The translations under genes were made by a program, and so were the position numbers. The notes under the pieces are model-generated. The model worked only from the letters and a program-made list of their open reading frames with translations, ran no database searches and was not told the origin of the DNA. Positions 17,480-26,975 of a DNA stretch of 64,000 bases are shown here, in pieces (position 1 is the first letter of the stretch; each line of letters opens with the position of its first letter). This DNA comes from Paenibacillus sp. FSL K6-3182 (GTDB taxonomy: Bacteria; Bacillota; Bacilli; Paenibacillales; Paenibacillaceae): contig NZ_CP150265.1 in assembly GCF_037976325.1 (NCBI RefSeq), positions 5,717,001-5,781,000 on the forward strand. Reading direction: 5' to 3'.

Positions 17480-19108
17480 ATGATTGATTCTATTAAACCC
17501 AATGAATGGAAACGATTTATATGGGCAGCAGTTGCTTGCTTTATTATTTATGGGGCCGTACAAATCGTTCCCATGATTACGGCTATCTCATCTGGCGAAA
17601 TGAATACCAAGGTCATAACGAAATCAGCGGCGGAGGATAAGGCGTCTGCATTTGTTGAAAAAGAAACAGGCTTGAAGGTGAAATCGGCTAAAGCCGTACA
17701 TCAAACCGATAAAATTATGAATGGCTACTTATCTAAATATGAGCTAGTCAAAGCATATACGGATAAATATGACCCTAGGTTTCCTACAGATACGTTTCAG
17801 GTTGATCTTAAATTCGCAAGCGGCGGCAGCGGATATGTTTATCTACATATGCATAGCGGGAAAGTCGTAGCTTGGAACTTGAAGCTTGAGGGGGAACAGC
17901 TATCAGATGCAGATAAAGCAAAAGAAGCTATTGCCTTCCTAACTGCAGGAAATTTCAGCGGTACTGAATTCATAGGCGGTCAAATATTGCCTAATGGCGA
18001 CTGGCAGCCTAAGCCTCCTGCAGGTTATTCCATTAAAAATGCTCATCTTAACGTATTGGTTAACGCTCTTGTCGTGAATGACCGTACGATCATTACTAAA
18101 TATAAACCGATATTCGAGGCTCCATCCGATTACATAAACTATGTAAAGAAACAAGATAAAATAGCTGGATACCTTACCTCTATCGGTTATCTGTTCATGA
18201 GCTTCGTTTTATTCGTCTTAGCTATTATTTACTCCGTTTTGTATCGAAAACATACATCCTTTAAATACGGAATCGTATTAACGATCATTTATTTAATTAC
18301 TTATACGATCATGAATTTAAACGTTCTGGATGGTATCCGGGCTACGCTCGGCGAGACGGATATGGCAGGCGCTACCGTTTCGATCACTGCCATCGTAAGT
18401 GTTCTGCTAGCGATTCCAATGGCAGGTTCCATTTATGTATCCATCGTTGCCGGAGACGGCCTCTGGAAGGCGCAGGGCCGCGCTTTATGGCCGCGCTTCG
18501 GTCAGAGAGGGTATGGCGATTATGTTTGGCGCAGCGTGGGCTTGTCCTATTTATTCGCGATCATCCTATTCGCAATTCAATCGGTTATCTTTATCGCCTT
18601 GAAGCTGTCCATTGGCACTTGGGAAACATCAGATGCCTCACAATCCCCATACAATATGGGCATTCTTTGGCTGATGCCCGTGCTTGCTTGGGCTGCCGCA
18701 ATTGGCGAAGAAGCCGTATTCCGCTTCTTCGGTATTGGACTATTTCGCAGGTGGTTTAAAAACACGTTTGCCGCAGCACTGCTGCCTACCTTCTTCTGGG
18801 CGCTGGGCCATGTGATGTATCCTTTTTATCCGTCCACGACGAGACTGTTTGAGCTGATGATTATCGGACTGTTGTTCAGCTTTATCTTCGTCAGATACGG
18901 CTTCATTACAGCCATGTTCACCCATGCCATCTTCAACAGCGTTGCAGTTGGCCTATCCTTGCTCACTATTGGAACAGCACCGAACATAATCTCAGCTATT
19001 TTCTTCTCCGTGCTGCCGGTACTGATTGCATTTGTTCTAAAATATTTAAGTCACAAAAAAGAGAAGAAGCCGTCTATGACGACGACTCCTCCCCTAGAGC
19101 AGCTATAA
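17480..19108 (+). CDS. CPBP-family intramembrane glutamic endopeptidase with PepSY-like ectodomain
   Basis: A 542-residue membrane protein. One N-terminal membrane segment (about 14-35) is followed by an extracytoplasmic part of roughly 180 residues that looks PepSY-like ([42 protein letters not shown]), then several membrane helices. The C-terminal part carries the CPBP (Abi/Rce1-like) motifs: [10 protein letters not shown] (EExxxR), FFWALGH (FxxxH) and THAIFNS (HxxxN). GAGGTG precedes the ATG. Its 3' end overlaps the 3' end of uvrC by 35 bases on opposite strands. The substrate is unknown; family members process or protect peptides and signals. Confidence 0.87.
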   Translation: MIDSIKPNEWKRFIWAAVACFIIYGAVQIVPMITAISSGEMNTKVITKSAAEDKASAFVEKETGLKVKSAKAVHQTDKIMNGYLSKYELVKAYTDKYDPRFPTDTFQVDLKFASGGSGYVYLHMHSGKVVAWNLKLEGEQLSDADKAKEAIAFLTAGNFSGTEFIGGQILPNGDWQPKPPAGYSIKNAHLNVLVNALVVNDRTIITKYKPIFEAPSDYINYVKKQDKIAGYLTSIGYLFMSFVLFVLAIIYSVLYRKHTSFKYGIVLTIIYLITYTIMNLNVLDGIRATLGETDMAGATVSITAIVSVLLAIPMAGSIYVSIVAGDGLWKAQGRALWPRFGQRGYGDYVWRSVGLSYLFAIILFAIQSVIFIALKLSIGTWETSDASQSPYNMGILWLMPVLAWAAAIGEEAVFRFFGIGLFRRWFKNTFAAALLPTFFWALGHVMYPFYPSTTRLFELMIIGLLFSFIFVRYGFITAMFTHAIFNSVAVGLSLLTIGTAPNIISAIFFSVLPVLIAFVLKYLSHKKEKKPSMTTTPPLEQL

Positions 19109-20978
19109 TTTGCGAAGCTAATTTATCACCAATAGATAGAGGCCGAAAGTCTTCGACTGAGGCCTCTTTTATTTTTTTGATCGAGCCAAAATGCTTGAGC
19201 AGCAGCTTGCGTCGTTTCTCGCCAATGCCCGGAATCGAATCAAGCTTCGACTCCACCATGGACTTGGCGCGCTGCTCGCGGTGGAATGTAATCGCAAAGC
19301 GATGCACCTCATCTTGAATGCGCTGCAGCAAATAAAACTCCTGGCTGTCCCTTGGCAAAGGAACAATCTCAGCTGGATCTCCAGTCATAAGCTGCGCTGT
19401 CTTATGCTTCGCATCCTTCACAAGACCGCAAACGGGAATGTACAACCCAAGCTCATTCTCAAGCACGTCGAGCGCCGCAGATATTTGCCCTTTGCCCCCA
19501 TCGACTACAATCAGGTCCGGCGGAGCTAATTCCTCTTTCACCACACGCTCGTAGCGGCGCCGTATGACCTCGCGCATCGTTTCGTAATCATCTGGACCTT
19601 GTACTGTCTTCACCTTGTATTTGCGGTATTCCTTGCGGTCTGGCTTGCCGTCCGTAAAGACAACCATAGCCGAAACGGGATTCGTCCCCTGAATATTGGA
19701 GTTATCAAATGCCTCGATTCGGCGTACTTCATCCAGCCCTAGCCAGCCTGCAAGCGACTCTGACGCTTTAACGCTTCGTTCCTCATCTCGTTCGATGAGC
19801 CTGAATTTCTCGTCCAGCATCACCCTTGCATTATCGATAGCCATCGTTACGACCTCGCTCTTGCGTCCGCGCTGCGGCATAAGCACCTTAACCTTCAGCC
19901 AGCTGTGCAAGGATGCAATGACATCGTCAGCGTGCGTAGCTGCTGCCTCATCAACTGCTGCCACTCCGCCCGCTGATTCCACCGCTTCCAGCTCAGGCGG
20001 TATTGGCAGCAGGATTTGCTTAGGCAATGCCGGATTATCGCTATAATACTGCGTAACGAATGTCATGAAATCATCATACTCTTCCCCGTAATAAGGAAAA
20101 GTTGTGCCGTGCCGCTCAATGAGCTTACCCTGGCGCATGTACAATATTTGAACGCACATCCAGCCCTTATCTACTGCAAAACCAAAAATATCACGGTCAA
20201 GCGCATCGGACATCGTAATCTTCTGCTTCTCCATGACCGCATCGATTGCAATCAGCTGATCCCTAAGCTCCTTCGCCCGTTCAAATTCGAGCTTCTCGGC
20301 TGCTTCCTCCATCTTGCGCTGCAGCTCATTTTTCACGACATCTTGACCGCCGTTCAAAAACTTTGAAATTTCTTGAATCATCCGATCGTATTCGCTCTGC
20401 TGCACATCAAATTCACACGGTGCAATACATTGTCCTAGATGATAATACAAGCACACCTTATCTGGGAGTGTCTTACACTTGCGAAGCGGATATAGCCGGT
20501 CCAGAAGCTTCTTTGTCTGCTGAGCGGCATAAGCATTCGGATAAGGGCCAAAGTACTTGCCCTTGTCTTTAATGATACGTCTTGTGACCTCGAGCTTCGG
20601 ATGTTTCTCGTTCGTAATTTTGATATAGGGGAACGTTTTATCATCCTTTAACAGGACGTTATATCTTGGATGGTATTGTTTAATTAAGTTGCATTCTAAA
20701 ATGAGTGCTTCCATATTGCTAGAGGTTACAATGAATTCAAAATCACGAATTTCAGATACGAGCCGCTGCGTCTTGCCATTGTGGCTGCCGTTAAAATAAG
20801 AACGCACGCGATTTTTGAGCACTTTTGCCTTGCCTACATAAATGATGACGCCTTCGCTGTTTTTCATGAGGTAACAGCCTGATTGATCCGGGAGCAAAGC
20901 TAGTTTGTTCCGTATCGTCTCTTTTGCCTCTGCAAGCTGCTGCTCTGCCTGCTCCCGATCCGTTTGCTGATGATCCAT
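19074..20978 (-). CDS. uvrC: Excinuclease ABC subunit C
   Basis: Nuclease of nucleotide excision repair, making both incisions around a lesion. The 634-residue chain shows the GIY-YIG domain ([19 protein letters not shown]...RVRSYF, about 30-60), a UVR motif that contacts UvrB ([22 protein letters not shown]), the RNase-H-like second nuclease ([20 protein letters not shown], then the [11 protein letters not shown] segment), and C-terminal helix-hairpin-helix repeats ([22 protein letters not shown]). The start at 20978 has GGAGG seven bases upstream; a frame start 15 codons earlier lacks one. Confidence 0.95.
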   Translation of the reverse strand: MDHQQTDREQAEQQLAEAKETIRNKLALLPDQSGCYLMKNSEGVIIYVGKAKVLKNRVRSYFNGSHNGKTQRLVSEIRDFEFIVTSSNMEALILECNLIKQYHPRYNVLLKDDKTFPYIKITNEKHPKLEVTRRIIKDKGKYFGPYPNAYAAQQTKKLLDRLYPLRKCKTLPDKVCLYYHLGQCIAPCEFDVQQSEYDRMIQEISKFLNGGQDVVKNELQRKMEEAAEKLEFERAKELRDQLIAIDAVMEKQKITMSDALDRDIFGFAVDKGWMCVQILYMRQGKLIERHGTTFPYYGEEYDDFMTFVTQYYSDNPALPKQILLPIPPELEAVESAGGVAAVDEAAATHADDVIASLHSWLKVKVLMPQRGRKSEVVTMAIDNARVMLDEKFRLIERDEERSVKASESLAGWLGLDEVRRIEAFDNSNIQGTNPVSAMVVFTDGKPDRKEYRKYKVKTVQGPDDYETMREVIRRRYERVVKEELAPPDLIVVDGGKGQISAALDVLENELGLYIPVCGLVKDAKHKTAQLMTGDPAEIVPLPRDSQEFYLLQRIQDEVHRFAITFHREQRAKSMVESKLDSIPGIGEKRRKLLLKHFGSIKKIKEASVEDFRPLSIGDKLASQIIAALGEESSS

Positions 20979-21186
20979 GCTCTCGCCTCCGACTGCCATA
21001 TGATTCTGTTCATATTTTATCATAACTCGGCTATACTTTGTTTTACAATTGTCACCGGTTCTGGCTTTACAACTGTTTATCTGTTTGAGTATACTAATAT
21101 AAGTTGAATAAACCGATACTACATAAAGACGACCGTAAATTGGTTGTTACTTACGCAATCGGTCTTTTTCAAGGAGGACGTCAACG

Positions 21187-21333
21187 ATGGAAAACGTAAG
21201 AGACCCGCGCGAGCATTTTAACGAAGAGCCTCGCCATGACTTGATGGACGTCGTTTTCGGCTTTGGCGGCATGCTCGGTTTAATGACCGTCATTTTCGCT
21301 GTTGCTGTAATCGTGAAATTCATCATTTCATAA
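21187..21333 (+). CDS. Small single-span membrane protein (YqzM-like)
   Basis: A 48-residue ORF with an ideal AAGGAGG ribosome binding site and its own terminator. A charged N-terminal third (MENVRDPREHFNEEPRHD) is followed by about 28 hydrophobic residues ending VIVKFIIS, so one membrane span is expected. It resembles the YqzM family of small Bacillales membrane proteins, whose role is unknown to me; the match is from memory and tentative. Upstream (about 21129-21170) lies an imperfect hairpin with a T run that could attenuate it. Confidence 0.72.
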   Translation: MENVRDPREHFNEEPRHDLMDVVFGFGGMLGLMTVIFAVAVIVKFIIS

Positions 21334-21338
21334 GAAAA

Positions 21339-21367
21339 AGGAGCAGCTCGCTGCTCCTTTTTTTTGT
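21339..21367 (+). terminator. Bidirectional terminator
   Basis: AAAAAGGAGCAG-ctc-GCTGCTCC followed by eight T. It serves the small membrane protein gene on the plus strand and, read the other way, the dehydrogenase-like fusion gene. Confidence 0.9.
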
Positions 21368-21419
21368 TGCCTATCAACGATACGCGGCTGATACATCAGA
21401 TATAATTCCGCTACACTTG

Positions 21420-23345
21420 TTACTTTCTCATTAAATAAGGATACAAGAAAATAAGTCCGAGAATATAAAGCAATAACGCAAACAACGCAGGTGAAAGATG
21501 CAAAAAATCGATATAACCGATGGATAGATGAACACTTAAGCCCGCATAGAAGCCCGGTGCTCCGCCAAGCAGCAGCGTCCACCATATCCAGCGCGTTCCC
21601 TGCTGGATTCCCCATAGCGCAATAATAAGAATGGCCAGTGCAGCACAGAACAACGCTCCGCCAAATCCTGCTCTATCATGGGCTATCAACGGGATGAGTT
21701 TCAAGTTCGCCCCATTCAGCTCGTTATGCGTCGTATTCAAATAAACCAAATCCGACTGTACGAACACCTCTGTAATCCCAACGCCTGCGATCGTTAAACC
21801 GCCTACAGCCAGCGCGAAGCCCAAAACGACAAAACAAAATTGTCCATACATCGCCAAACGCCATATTCGATCATTACGAACATTAACTGGCAAGCGATAG
21901 GGCTGATCCGGATTTTTGCGCATGGATAGCAGAAACATCGGGAACAAAAAAGCAGCAGCTAGCGCATGCAGCGGATCGAAATAACCGTAGCCAAGAAATA
22001 AGAAAAAGCTTAAAAACCCAACAATACCAGACGTCATCAAAGCCGTTCGAGCCCAGTGCAGACTATGCTTTAATCCATGTCTAGCCAGCTGAACATACAA
22101 TATTCCAATTGTAATCATCGTTCCGGAAAGCGTAATTCGGTCATGAGACATAAAATGCAGCAGATGATGGTTGACGTGCTTCAGCTCGTCCAACGTCATG
22201 TCTATAAAATTCAAATCATAGGACAGCAGCACCGTAGTCGCAGCAATAATCCATGACAATATTCCGCCAATAATCATGCCGATTCCAAGCAGGAGCATCC
22301 AGCCCCAATGCTTCCAGAATGATGGAGTCACTTGCGCAGGAAGATCTCGGACCTGCTCATAAATGACAGCTTCATTAATCCGTTTTGGCAGACCAGGCCC
22401 TGCATAAATCAGTCCGCTGTGAAGTAGAACGGCGTTAGCGCCTGCTTTCAGCAGATCTAACGCATCCTGCGGCTCATGCACGCCCCCGCCCGCTTTGATT
22501 AGCAAGTGGGAACAGTATTCCTTTCGCAGCAGCTTTATTTTGGCCAAAGTAAACGCCTTGGCCTCTTTACCCACGCTTGCGCCATAGCCCTCGTTGTTAT
22601 CTTCGCAGATTGCTTCTCCAATGACCACGCCTCTCCAAACTCCCTCTGCTGCGTGGATCAGCGAGATTAGGCTGTCATTAGAAAAGTCAGGCGGAACATA
22701 AATAAACAAAGGTTTATTAGCATGCGGTTGTGCGGAAGCGTATCCGGCTATACCTTTCAAAATAGTGTGGGCTTCTTCGAGGCTCCTTGATGAATGCAGG
22801 ACATCAACATAAAAACCAACCGCACCCGCTGCACTTAGCCGCACCAGCATGCTTTTAAGCTCGATTAGAGCCTGCTCGCAAGAAGCATGCGGCATTGGAG
22901 CAATTCTCGCAAGCTGCGGCAACGAATGTCCTGGCTTTCCCATACGCTCAGCATACTGCTCTACACCGTCGTTTTCATAATAATCTGGATATCGAATGGT
23001 TTCATTTAGGATGTCATTCGTTATAGGCTTATCACTCTTAATTTGCTTGACGGTTATAGGACCATGCTCGATAAAACCAAATCCAAACTGAGCCAGCGCT
23101 TTATGCGCCACTCCTTGCGGATCTAGACCGCCTGACAATCCCACACTTGTAGTTAAGGGAATGCCTGCTAGCTTCTGCTCCAAGTGAGGTGATGGCTCCA
23201 TATGCCCAAGTGTACGAATAACAAAAGTACCGCCTGGGATGCTGCTCAGCGTACCCATTGCTTTTAGAGTCAGTGTTCTGCTAAGCCTAGAAGGAAGCCT
23301 GAATAAAAGAGGTCGAAACAAGGACTGATAGGACCAATCCGGCAT
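21420..23345 (-). CDS. Dihydroorotate-dehydrogenase-like protein fused to a multi-span membrane domain
   Basis: A 641-residue two-part protein. Residues 1 to about 325 resemble the TIM barrel of class 2 dihydroorotate dehydrogenase: the N-terminal FRPLLFRLP segment, VGLSGGLDPQG, GFGFIEHGPITVKQ, and the FMN-phosphate loop region AGGGVHEPQDALDLLKAGANAVLLHSGLIYAGPGLPKRI. The central catalytic loop that normally reads NxSSPNTxGLR is not recognisable; the matching place reads VDVLHSSRSLEEAH. The rest (about 340-641) has around eight hydrophobic spans. AAGGAG lies seven bases before the chosen ATG. The C-terminal domain and altered loop suggest a different oxidoreductase role at the membrane; the function is not known. 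Confidence 0.75.
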   Translation of the reverse strand: MPDWSYQSLFRPLLFRLPSRLSRTLTLKAMGTLSSIPGGTFVIRTLGHMEPSPHLEQKLAGIPLTTSVGLSGGLDPQGVAHKALAQFGFGFIEHGPITVKQIKSDKPITNDILNETIRYPDYYENDGVEQYAERMGKPGHSLPQLARIAPMPHASCEQALIELKSMLVRLSAAGAVGFYVDVLHSSRSLEEAHTILKGIAGYASAQPHANKPLFIYVPPDFSNDSLISLIHAAEGVWRGVVIGEAICEDNNEGYGASVGKEAKAFTLAKIKLLRKEYCSHLLIKAGGGVHEPQDALDLLKAGANAVLLHSGLIYAGPGLPKRINEAVIYEQVRDLPAQVTPSFWKHWGWMLLLGIGMIIGGILSWIIAATTVLLSYDLNFIDMTLDELKHVNHHLLHFMSHDRITLSGTMITIGILYVQLARHGLKHSLHWARTALMTSGIVGFLSFFLFLGYGYFDPLHALAAAFLFPMFLLSMRKNPDQPYRLPVNVRNDRIWRLAMYGQFCFVVLGFALAVGGLTIAGVGITEVFVQSDLVYLNTTHNELNGANLKLIPLIAHDRAGFGGALFCAALAILIIALWGIQQGTRWIWWTLLLGGAPGFYAGLSVHLSIGYIDFLHLSPALFALLLYILGLIFLYPYLMRK

Positions 23346-23377
23346 TAATATTCTCCTTATGGATACTTTTCTTCCAG

Positions 23378-23422
23378 TATACAACAAACCCAATGCCTGC
23401 GCGGCATTGGGTTTGTTGTATA
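23378..23422. repeat. Perfect 20-bp inverted repeat with 5-base loop
   Basis: TATACAACAAACCCAATGCC, loop tgcgc, and its exact reverse complement. It lies in the 99-base gap between the YezD gene and the dehydrogenase-like fusion gene, in the 5' untranslated part of the latter. No T run follows on the minus strand, so it is not a standard terminator for that direction. Confidence 0.9.
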
Positions 23423-23443
23423 TTTATCGAATCTATTAGGGAG

Positions 23444-23686
23444 CTACTGCACAATTCTAAGCGCTTCGCCCGTTGATGAATTGTCCCGCTGCTTCGATTG
23501 CTGTGAAGATTCGGACGGAACCTGCTGCTTCTGAGAGGGACCATCATAACGTGTTCTTTCCGTCCGGTCGATCTGTACAATTCTTCCATCATGAACAGTG
23601 ATCGTTACATGCCCATAATTAAGACCCGTTACTTGTTCAGAAATACGCTCCAGCCATTGCGCATCTAACTCTAGCGGTTTTGCCAT
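23444..23686 (-). CDS. yezD: YezD/DUF2292 small protein of the sulfate operon
   Basis: An 80-residue soluble protein. The N-terminal half (LDAQWLERISEQVTGLNYGHVTITVHDGRIVQIDRTERTRY) matches the short DUF2292/YezD pattern of small proteins found beside sulfate-assimilation genes; the C-terminal half is Gln/Ser-rich and low in complexity. GGAGG lies eight bases before the ATG at 23686. It follows cysW by 24 bases and is the last gene of the sulfate uptake operon. Its molecular role is unknown. Confidence 0.8.
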   Translation of the reverse strand: MAKPLELDAQWLERISEQVTGLNYGHVTITVHDGRIVQIDRTERTRYDGPSQKQQVPSESSQQSKQRDNSSTGEALRIVQ

Positions 23687-23710
23687 TTCAAACCCCTCCA
23701 TTATTGTCAT

Positions 23711-24595
23711 TTATTCAGCTTTCTCCGCTGGCTTCTGCGTGCCAGACTTCCACTCTACAATGCTCTTCACGATCATCGTTACAACCGCTAGCATGACGAG
23801 CAAAGAAGCAACGGCGAATGAGGCCGAAAATTGATATTCGTTGTACAAAATCTCAATATGCAGCGGCAGCGTATTCGTTTCTCCGCGGATATGGCCGGAT
23901 ACGACAGATACAGCGCCGAACTCGCCCATTGCTCGTGCGTTACACAAAATAACGCCATACAATAGTCCCCACTTGATGTTTGGCAAAGTAACCTTCCAAA
24001 AGATTTGCCAGCCTTTAGCGCCTAAGCTTGCAGCTGCTTCCTCTTCTTGGACGCCCTGCGCTTGCATCAACGGAATAAGCTCGCGAGCAACAAAGGGGAC
24101 CGTAACAAACACGGTTGCAAGTACGATTCCAGGAACTGCAAATATAATTTGGATGCCACGCTCATCGAGCCAAGGACCAAAAAAGCCCTGTGCGCCAAAT
24201 AACAGCACATAGATCAATCCAGAAATGACTGGCGACACAGCAAACGGCAAATCGATTAACGTAATTAAAATATTTTTACCGCGAAAGCGAAATTTACTGA
24301 TCGCCCAGGCCGCAGCAATACCAAAGACCGTATTCACAGGAACTGCGATTAATGCAACGATAAGCGTGAGCTTAAGCGCTGACAAAGCATCCGGCTCTGT
24401 AATCGAATCAATGTATACGCCTACACCTTTTTTTAATGCTTCAACAAATACCGATGCCAGCGGCAGCAGGACAACTAATCCAAGAAACAGCATCGCAATG
24501 ATAATAAGCAGCCATTTGACGGGACCTGATTCTGTAATATGCCTCGGACGTTTGGAAGCTTCTGCATTCGTGTGTACTGTAATTGCTCCAGCCAT
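23711..24595 (-). CDS. cysW: Sulfate ABC transporter permease CysW
   Basis: A 294-residue inner membrane permease with six hydrophobic spans. It carries the ABC-permease loop [30 protein letters not shown], which contacts the ATPase, and the family stretch [35 protein letters not shown]. The start at 24595 ([12 protein letters not shown]) has GGGAG upstream. It pairs with CysT to form the channel for sulfate or thiosulfate import. The ATPase subunit CysA is not in this operon. Confidence 0.92.
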   Translation of the reverse strand: MAGAITVHTNAEASKRPRHITESGPVKWLLIIIAMLFLGLVVLLPLASVFVEALKKGVGVYIDSITEPDALSALKLTLIVALIAVPVNTVFGIAAAWAISKFRFRGKNILITLIDLPFAVSPVISGLIYVLLFGAQGFFGPWLDERGIQIIFAVPGIVLATVFVTVPFVARELIPLMQAQGVQEEEAAASLGAKGWQIFWKVTLPNIKWGLLYGVILCNARAMGEFGAVSVVSGHIRGETNTLPLHIEILYNEYQFSASFAVASLLVMLAVVTMIVKSIVEWKSGTQKPAEKAE

Positions 24596-24612
24596 TTGTA
24601 TGAGCTCCCTTC

Positions 24613-25446
24613 TTAGTCTGATACTGTGCGGCGATTCATTCGCCACTGCAGTAAATTAATGACTAGCAGCATCAGGAAGGATACAACGAGCATTACGAGT
24701 GCAATAGCAGTAGCGCCAGCGTAATCGTATTGCTCCAGCTTCGTCATGATGAGCAGTGGAGTTATTTCTGTTTTCAGCGGCATATTGCCCGATATGAACA
24801 CGACCGAGCCATATTCTCCGATACCTCTTGCAAATGCTAGAGCAAAACCAGTTAGTAGTGCTGGCAACAGCTCAGGCAAGATGACCTTCCAAAAGGTTCT
24901 TAAACGATAGGCTCCGAGCATAACTGCCGCTTCTTCCGTTTCTTTCTCCATATCCTGCAGCACCGGCTGTACCGTACGAACAACAAACGGAAGTCCAATA
25001 AATATTAGTGCGATGGTGATACCGAGCGGGGAGTAAGCAACCTTGACGCCGAGCGGTTCAAGCAATGAGCCAATCCAACCATTCGGTGCATAGATCGCAG
25101 TTAAAGCAATGCCAGCCACTGCAGTTGGCAGTGCAAATGGCAGATCCACTAAACTGTCGACGATTTTTTTGCCTGGAAACTGATAACGAACGAGCACCCA
25201 AGCGATTAATAGGCCAAATACTGCATTTACAAGTCCGGCAAAAAATGCGGTTAGAAAGCTGACTCGATAAGAGGCAACGACACGAGCATTCGTAACCGTG
25301 CTCCAGAATTCCGACCAGCTGAGCTCTGCCGTTTTGAAAAAAACGGCAGTCAGCGGAATCAATACAATAATGCTAAGGTAAAACAATGTGAATCCAAGCG
25401 ACAAACCAAAACCCGGCAGTACGTTACGGGGCTTGGAACCTTTCAT
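24613..25446 (-). CDS. cysT: Sulfate ABC transporter permease CysT (CysU)
   Basis: A 277-residue permease, the partner of CysW. The coupling loop reads [30 protein letters not shown] and is followed by [30 protein letters not shown], diagnostic for sulfate permeases. GGAG sits about ten bases before the ATG. It begins 34 bases after the binding-protein gene and ends 17 bases before the cysW start, so the genes are co-transcribed. Confidence 0.93.
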   Translation of the reverse strand: MKGSKPRNVLPGFGLSLGFTLFYLSIIVLIPLTAVFFKTAELSWSEFWSTVTNARVVASYRVSFLTAFFAGLVNAVFGLLIAWVLVRYQFPGKKIVDSLVDLPFALPTAVAGIALTAIYAPNGWIGSLLEPLGVKVAYSPLGITIALIFIGLPFVVRTVQPVLQDMEKETEEAAVMLGAYRLRTFWKVILPELLPALLTGFALAFARGIGEYGSVVFISGNMPLKTEITPLLIMTKLEQYDYAGATAIALVMLVVSFLMLLVINLLQWRMNRRTVSD

Positions 25447-25480
25447 GTGAAGTCAGCTCCAATCTTGTTTATGCTTTGCA

Positions 25481-26587
25481 TTATGAGCCTGGTGTGTAAA
25501 TTTTGTCGAAAATGCCGCCGTCTGCAAAGTGTTTGGTTTGCGCTTCTTTCCAGCCGCCAAAATCTTTATCAATCGTGAGCAATTCTAGAGTTTTGAATTG
25601 ATCTGCATACTTTGCAGCAACTGTCTCCGAAATTGGACGGTAGTAGTTTTTAGCTGCAATTTCTTGGCCTTCTTCTGTGTAAAGGTATTTCAAGTAAGCT
25701 TCCGCTACTTCACGAGTTCCGCGCTCGTCTACCACTTTATCAACTACAGCAACTGGAGGTTCAGCAAGAATACTTAAAGAAGGATATACGATTTCGAATT
25801 TGTCTGGACCAAGCTCATTGATCGATAGGAAAGCCTCATTCTCCCAAGCAAGCAGTACATCGCCAATGCCGCGTTCTACAAACGTTGTTGTTGAACCGCG
25901 TGCACCGGAATCCAGAACAGGTACATGCTTAAATAATTGTGTAACGAACTCTTGTGCTTTTGCTTCGTCATTTCCATTTTGCTTAAGCGCATAACCCCAT
26001 GCAGCAAGATAGTTCCAGCGAGCTCCGCCAGATGTTTTAGGATTTGGAGTAATAACTTCAACTTTGTCCTTGATTAGATCGTTCCAATCCTTAATGCCTT
26101 TTGGGTTTCCTTTACGAACTAAAAATACGATTGTTGATGTATAAGGAGCGCTGTTGTGCTCAAACTTTGATTGCCAATCCGCATTAATTAGCCCTGGCTC
26201 AACGATTGCATCGATGTCATAACCAAGTGCAAGTGTTACAACATCCGCCTTCAAGCCATCAATAACTGCGCGGCCTTGTTTACCAGACCCGCCATGCGAT
26301 TGTTTAATCGTCACGTCTTGACCTGTTTCCGCTTTCCAATGTTTCGAGAATGCCGCGTTAAATGCTACATAAAGCTCGCGAGTAGGATCGTAGGATACAT
26401 TCAAAAGCTCAACTGGCGGTTTTGGTTTATCCGTAGGTGCGTCTGTTGCAGCTGTATTAGTTGCCTCGTTAGTAGGCTTATTCGTTTCTTTGTTTGTTTT
26501 GTTGTTGCCGCCTTGACCGCAAGCAGCCAATACAAGCACTAATGCCAATAGAATAACAACGGAACGAACATGAGTAATTTTCTTCAT
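25481..26587 (-). CDS. Sulfate/thiosulfate-binding lipoprotein of the ABC transporter
   Basis: A 368-residue extracellular binding protein anchored as a lipoprotein: signal segment [14 protein letters not shown] with the lipobox LAAC, then an Asn/Thr-rich linker to about residue 55. The mature part matches the Sbp/CysP-type fold, with [45 protein letters not shown] and [19 protein letters not shown], which hold the expected sulfate-binding residues. The ATG at 26587 is preferred over a GTG four codons earlier. It is the first gene of the operon, behind a strong promoter and a structured leader. Confidence 0.92.
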   Translation of the reverse strand: MKKITHVRSVVILLALVLVLAACGQGGNNKTNKETNKPTNEATNTAATDAPTDKPKPPVELLNVSYDPTRELYVAFNAAFSKHWKAETGQDVTIKQSHGGSGKQGRAVIDGLKADVVTLALGYDIDAIVEPGLINADWQSKFEHNSAPYTSTIVFLVRKGNPKGIKDWNDLIKDKVEVITPNPKTSGGARWNYLAAWGYALKQNGNDEAKAQEFVTQLFKHVPVLDSGARGSTTTFVERGIGDVLLAWENEAFLSINELGPDKFEIVYPSLSILAEPPVAVVDKVVDERGTREVAEAYLKYLYTEEGQEIAAKNYYRPISETVAAKYADQFKTLELLTIDKDFGGWKEAQTKHFADGGIFDKIYTPGS

Positions 26588-26624
26588 CTTTCCATACACC
26601 CCTTTTTTAAATTAACAGGCTTTC

Positions 26625-26714
26625 AGAAACATTTATGAAGTTTACTTCCTGTGAGGATGTTTCTCCTGGATAGGTGTTTACTCCGGTTCGTCCGGTCGGA
26701 AAACATTATTCCTA
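26625..26714 (-). promoter_or_regulatory. Structured leader of the sulfate transporter operon
   Basis: The 150-base leader contains two hairpins. One at 26671-26714 pairs TAGG/CCTA, TGTTT/AAACA and CCGG/CCGG around a small loop. The other at 26625-26664 pairs AGAAACAT with ATGTTTCT over eight bases. The conserved S-box blocks are absent, so it is not a SAM-I riboswitch. No known element was recognised. The rest of the gap to 26918 holds the promoter and nothing else I can name. Confidence 0.45.
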
Positions 26715-26737
26715 CCTGCTTAGTTGGTTATGGAAGA

Positions 26738-26767
26738 ATCTTACCAGCGAGCCCCACTTTCTGTCAA
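26738..26767 (-). promoter_or_regulatory. Promoter of the sulfate transporter operon
   Basis: On the minus strand a perfect TTGACA, an 18-base spacer and TAAGAT. Confidence 0.75.
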
Positions 26768-26917
26768 TACTTAATTTCAAATAATTGATAAGTCCTATAA
26801 GAAAGCTTTATATGCTAGCAGAACGCACGACACAGTATAAAAACAGCGCTCATTCTGAATACGCTTTCAACCATACTGAGATAAAGCTTGATGCTGCTGC
26901 CAGCCTTAAACAAAAAT

Positions 26918-26971
26918 AAAAGCTTTGGTCAACAAATTCCTCGAATAGGAATCCGTTAACCAAAGCTTTAA
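26918..26971 (-). terminator. Long terminator of dnaB-dnaI
   Basis: On the minus strand AAAGCTTTGGT...ACCAAAGCTTT with an inner AAC/GTT and ATTCC-tattcga-GGAAT stem, followed by TATTTTT. It begins just after the dnaI stop codon. Confidence 0.88.
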
Positions 26972-26975
26972 TCAA

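Noticed and set aside
26588..26737. SAM-I riboswitch before the sulfate operon
   Set aside because: The hallmark blocks seen in the met operon riboswitch are missing.
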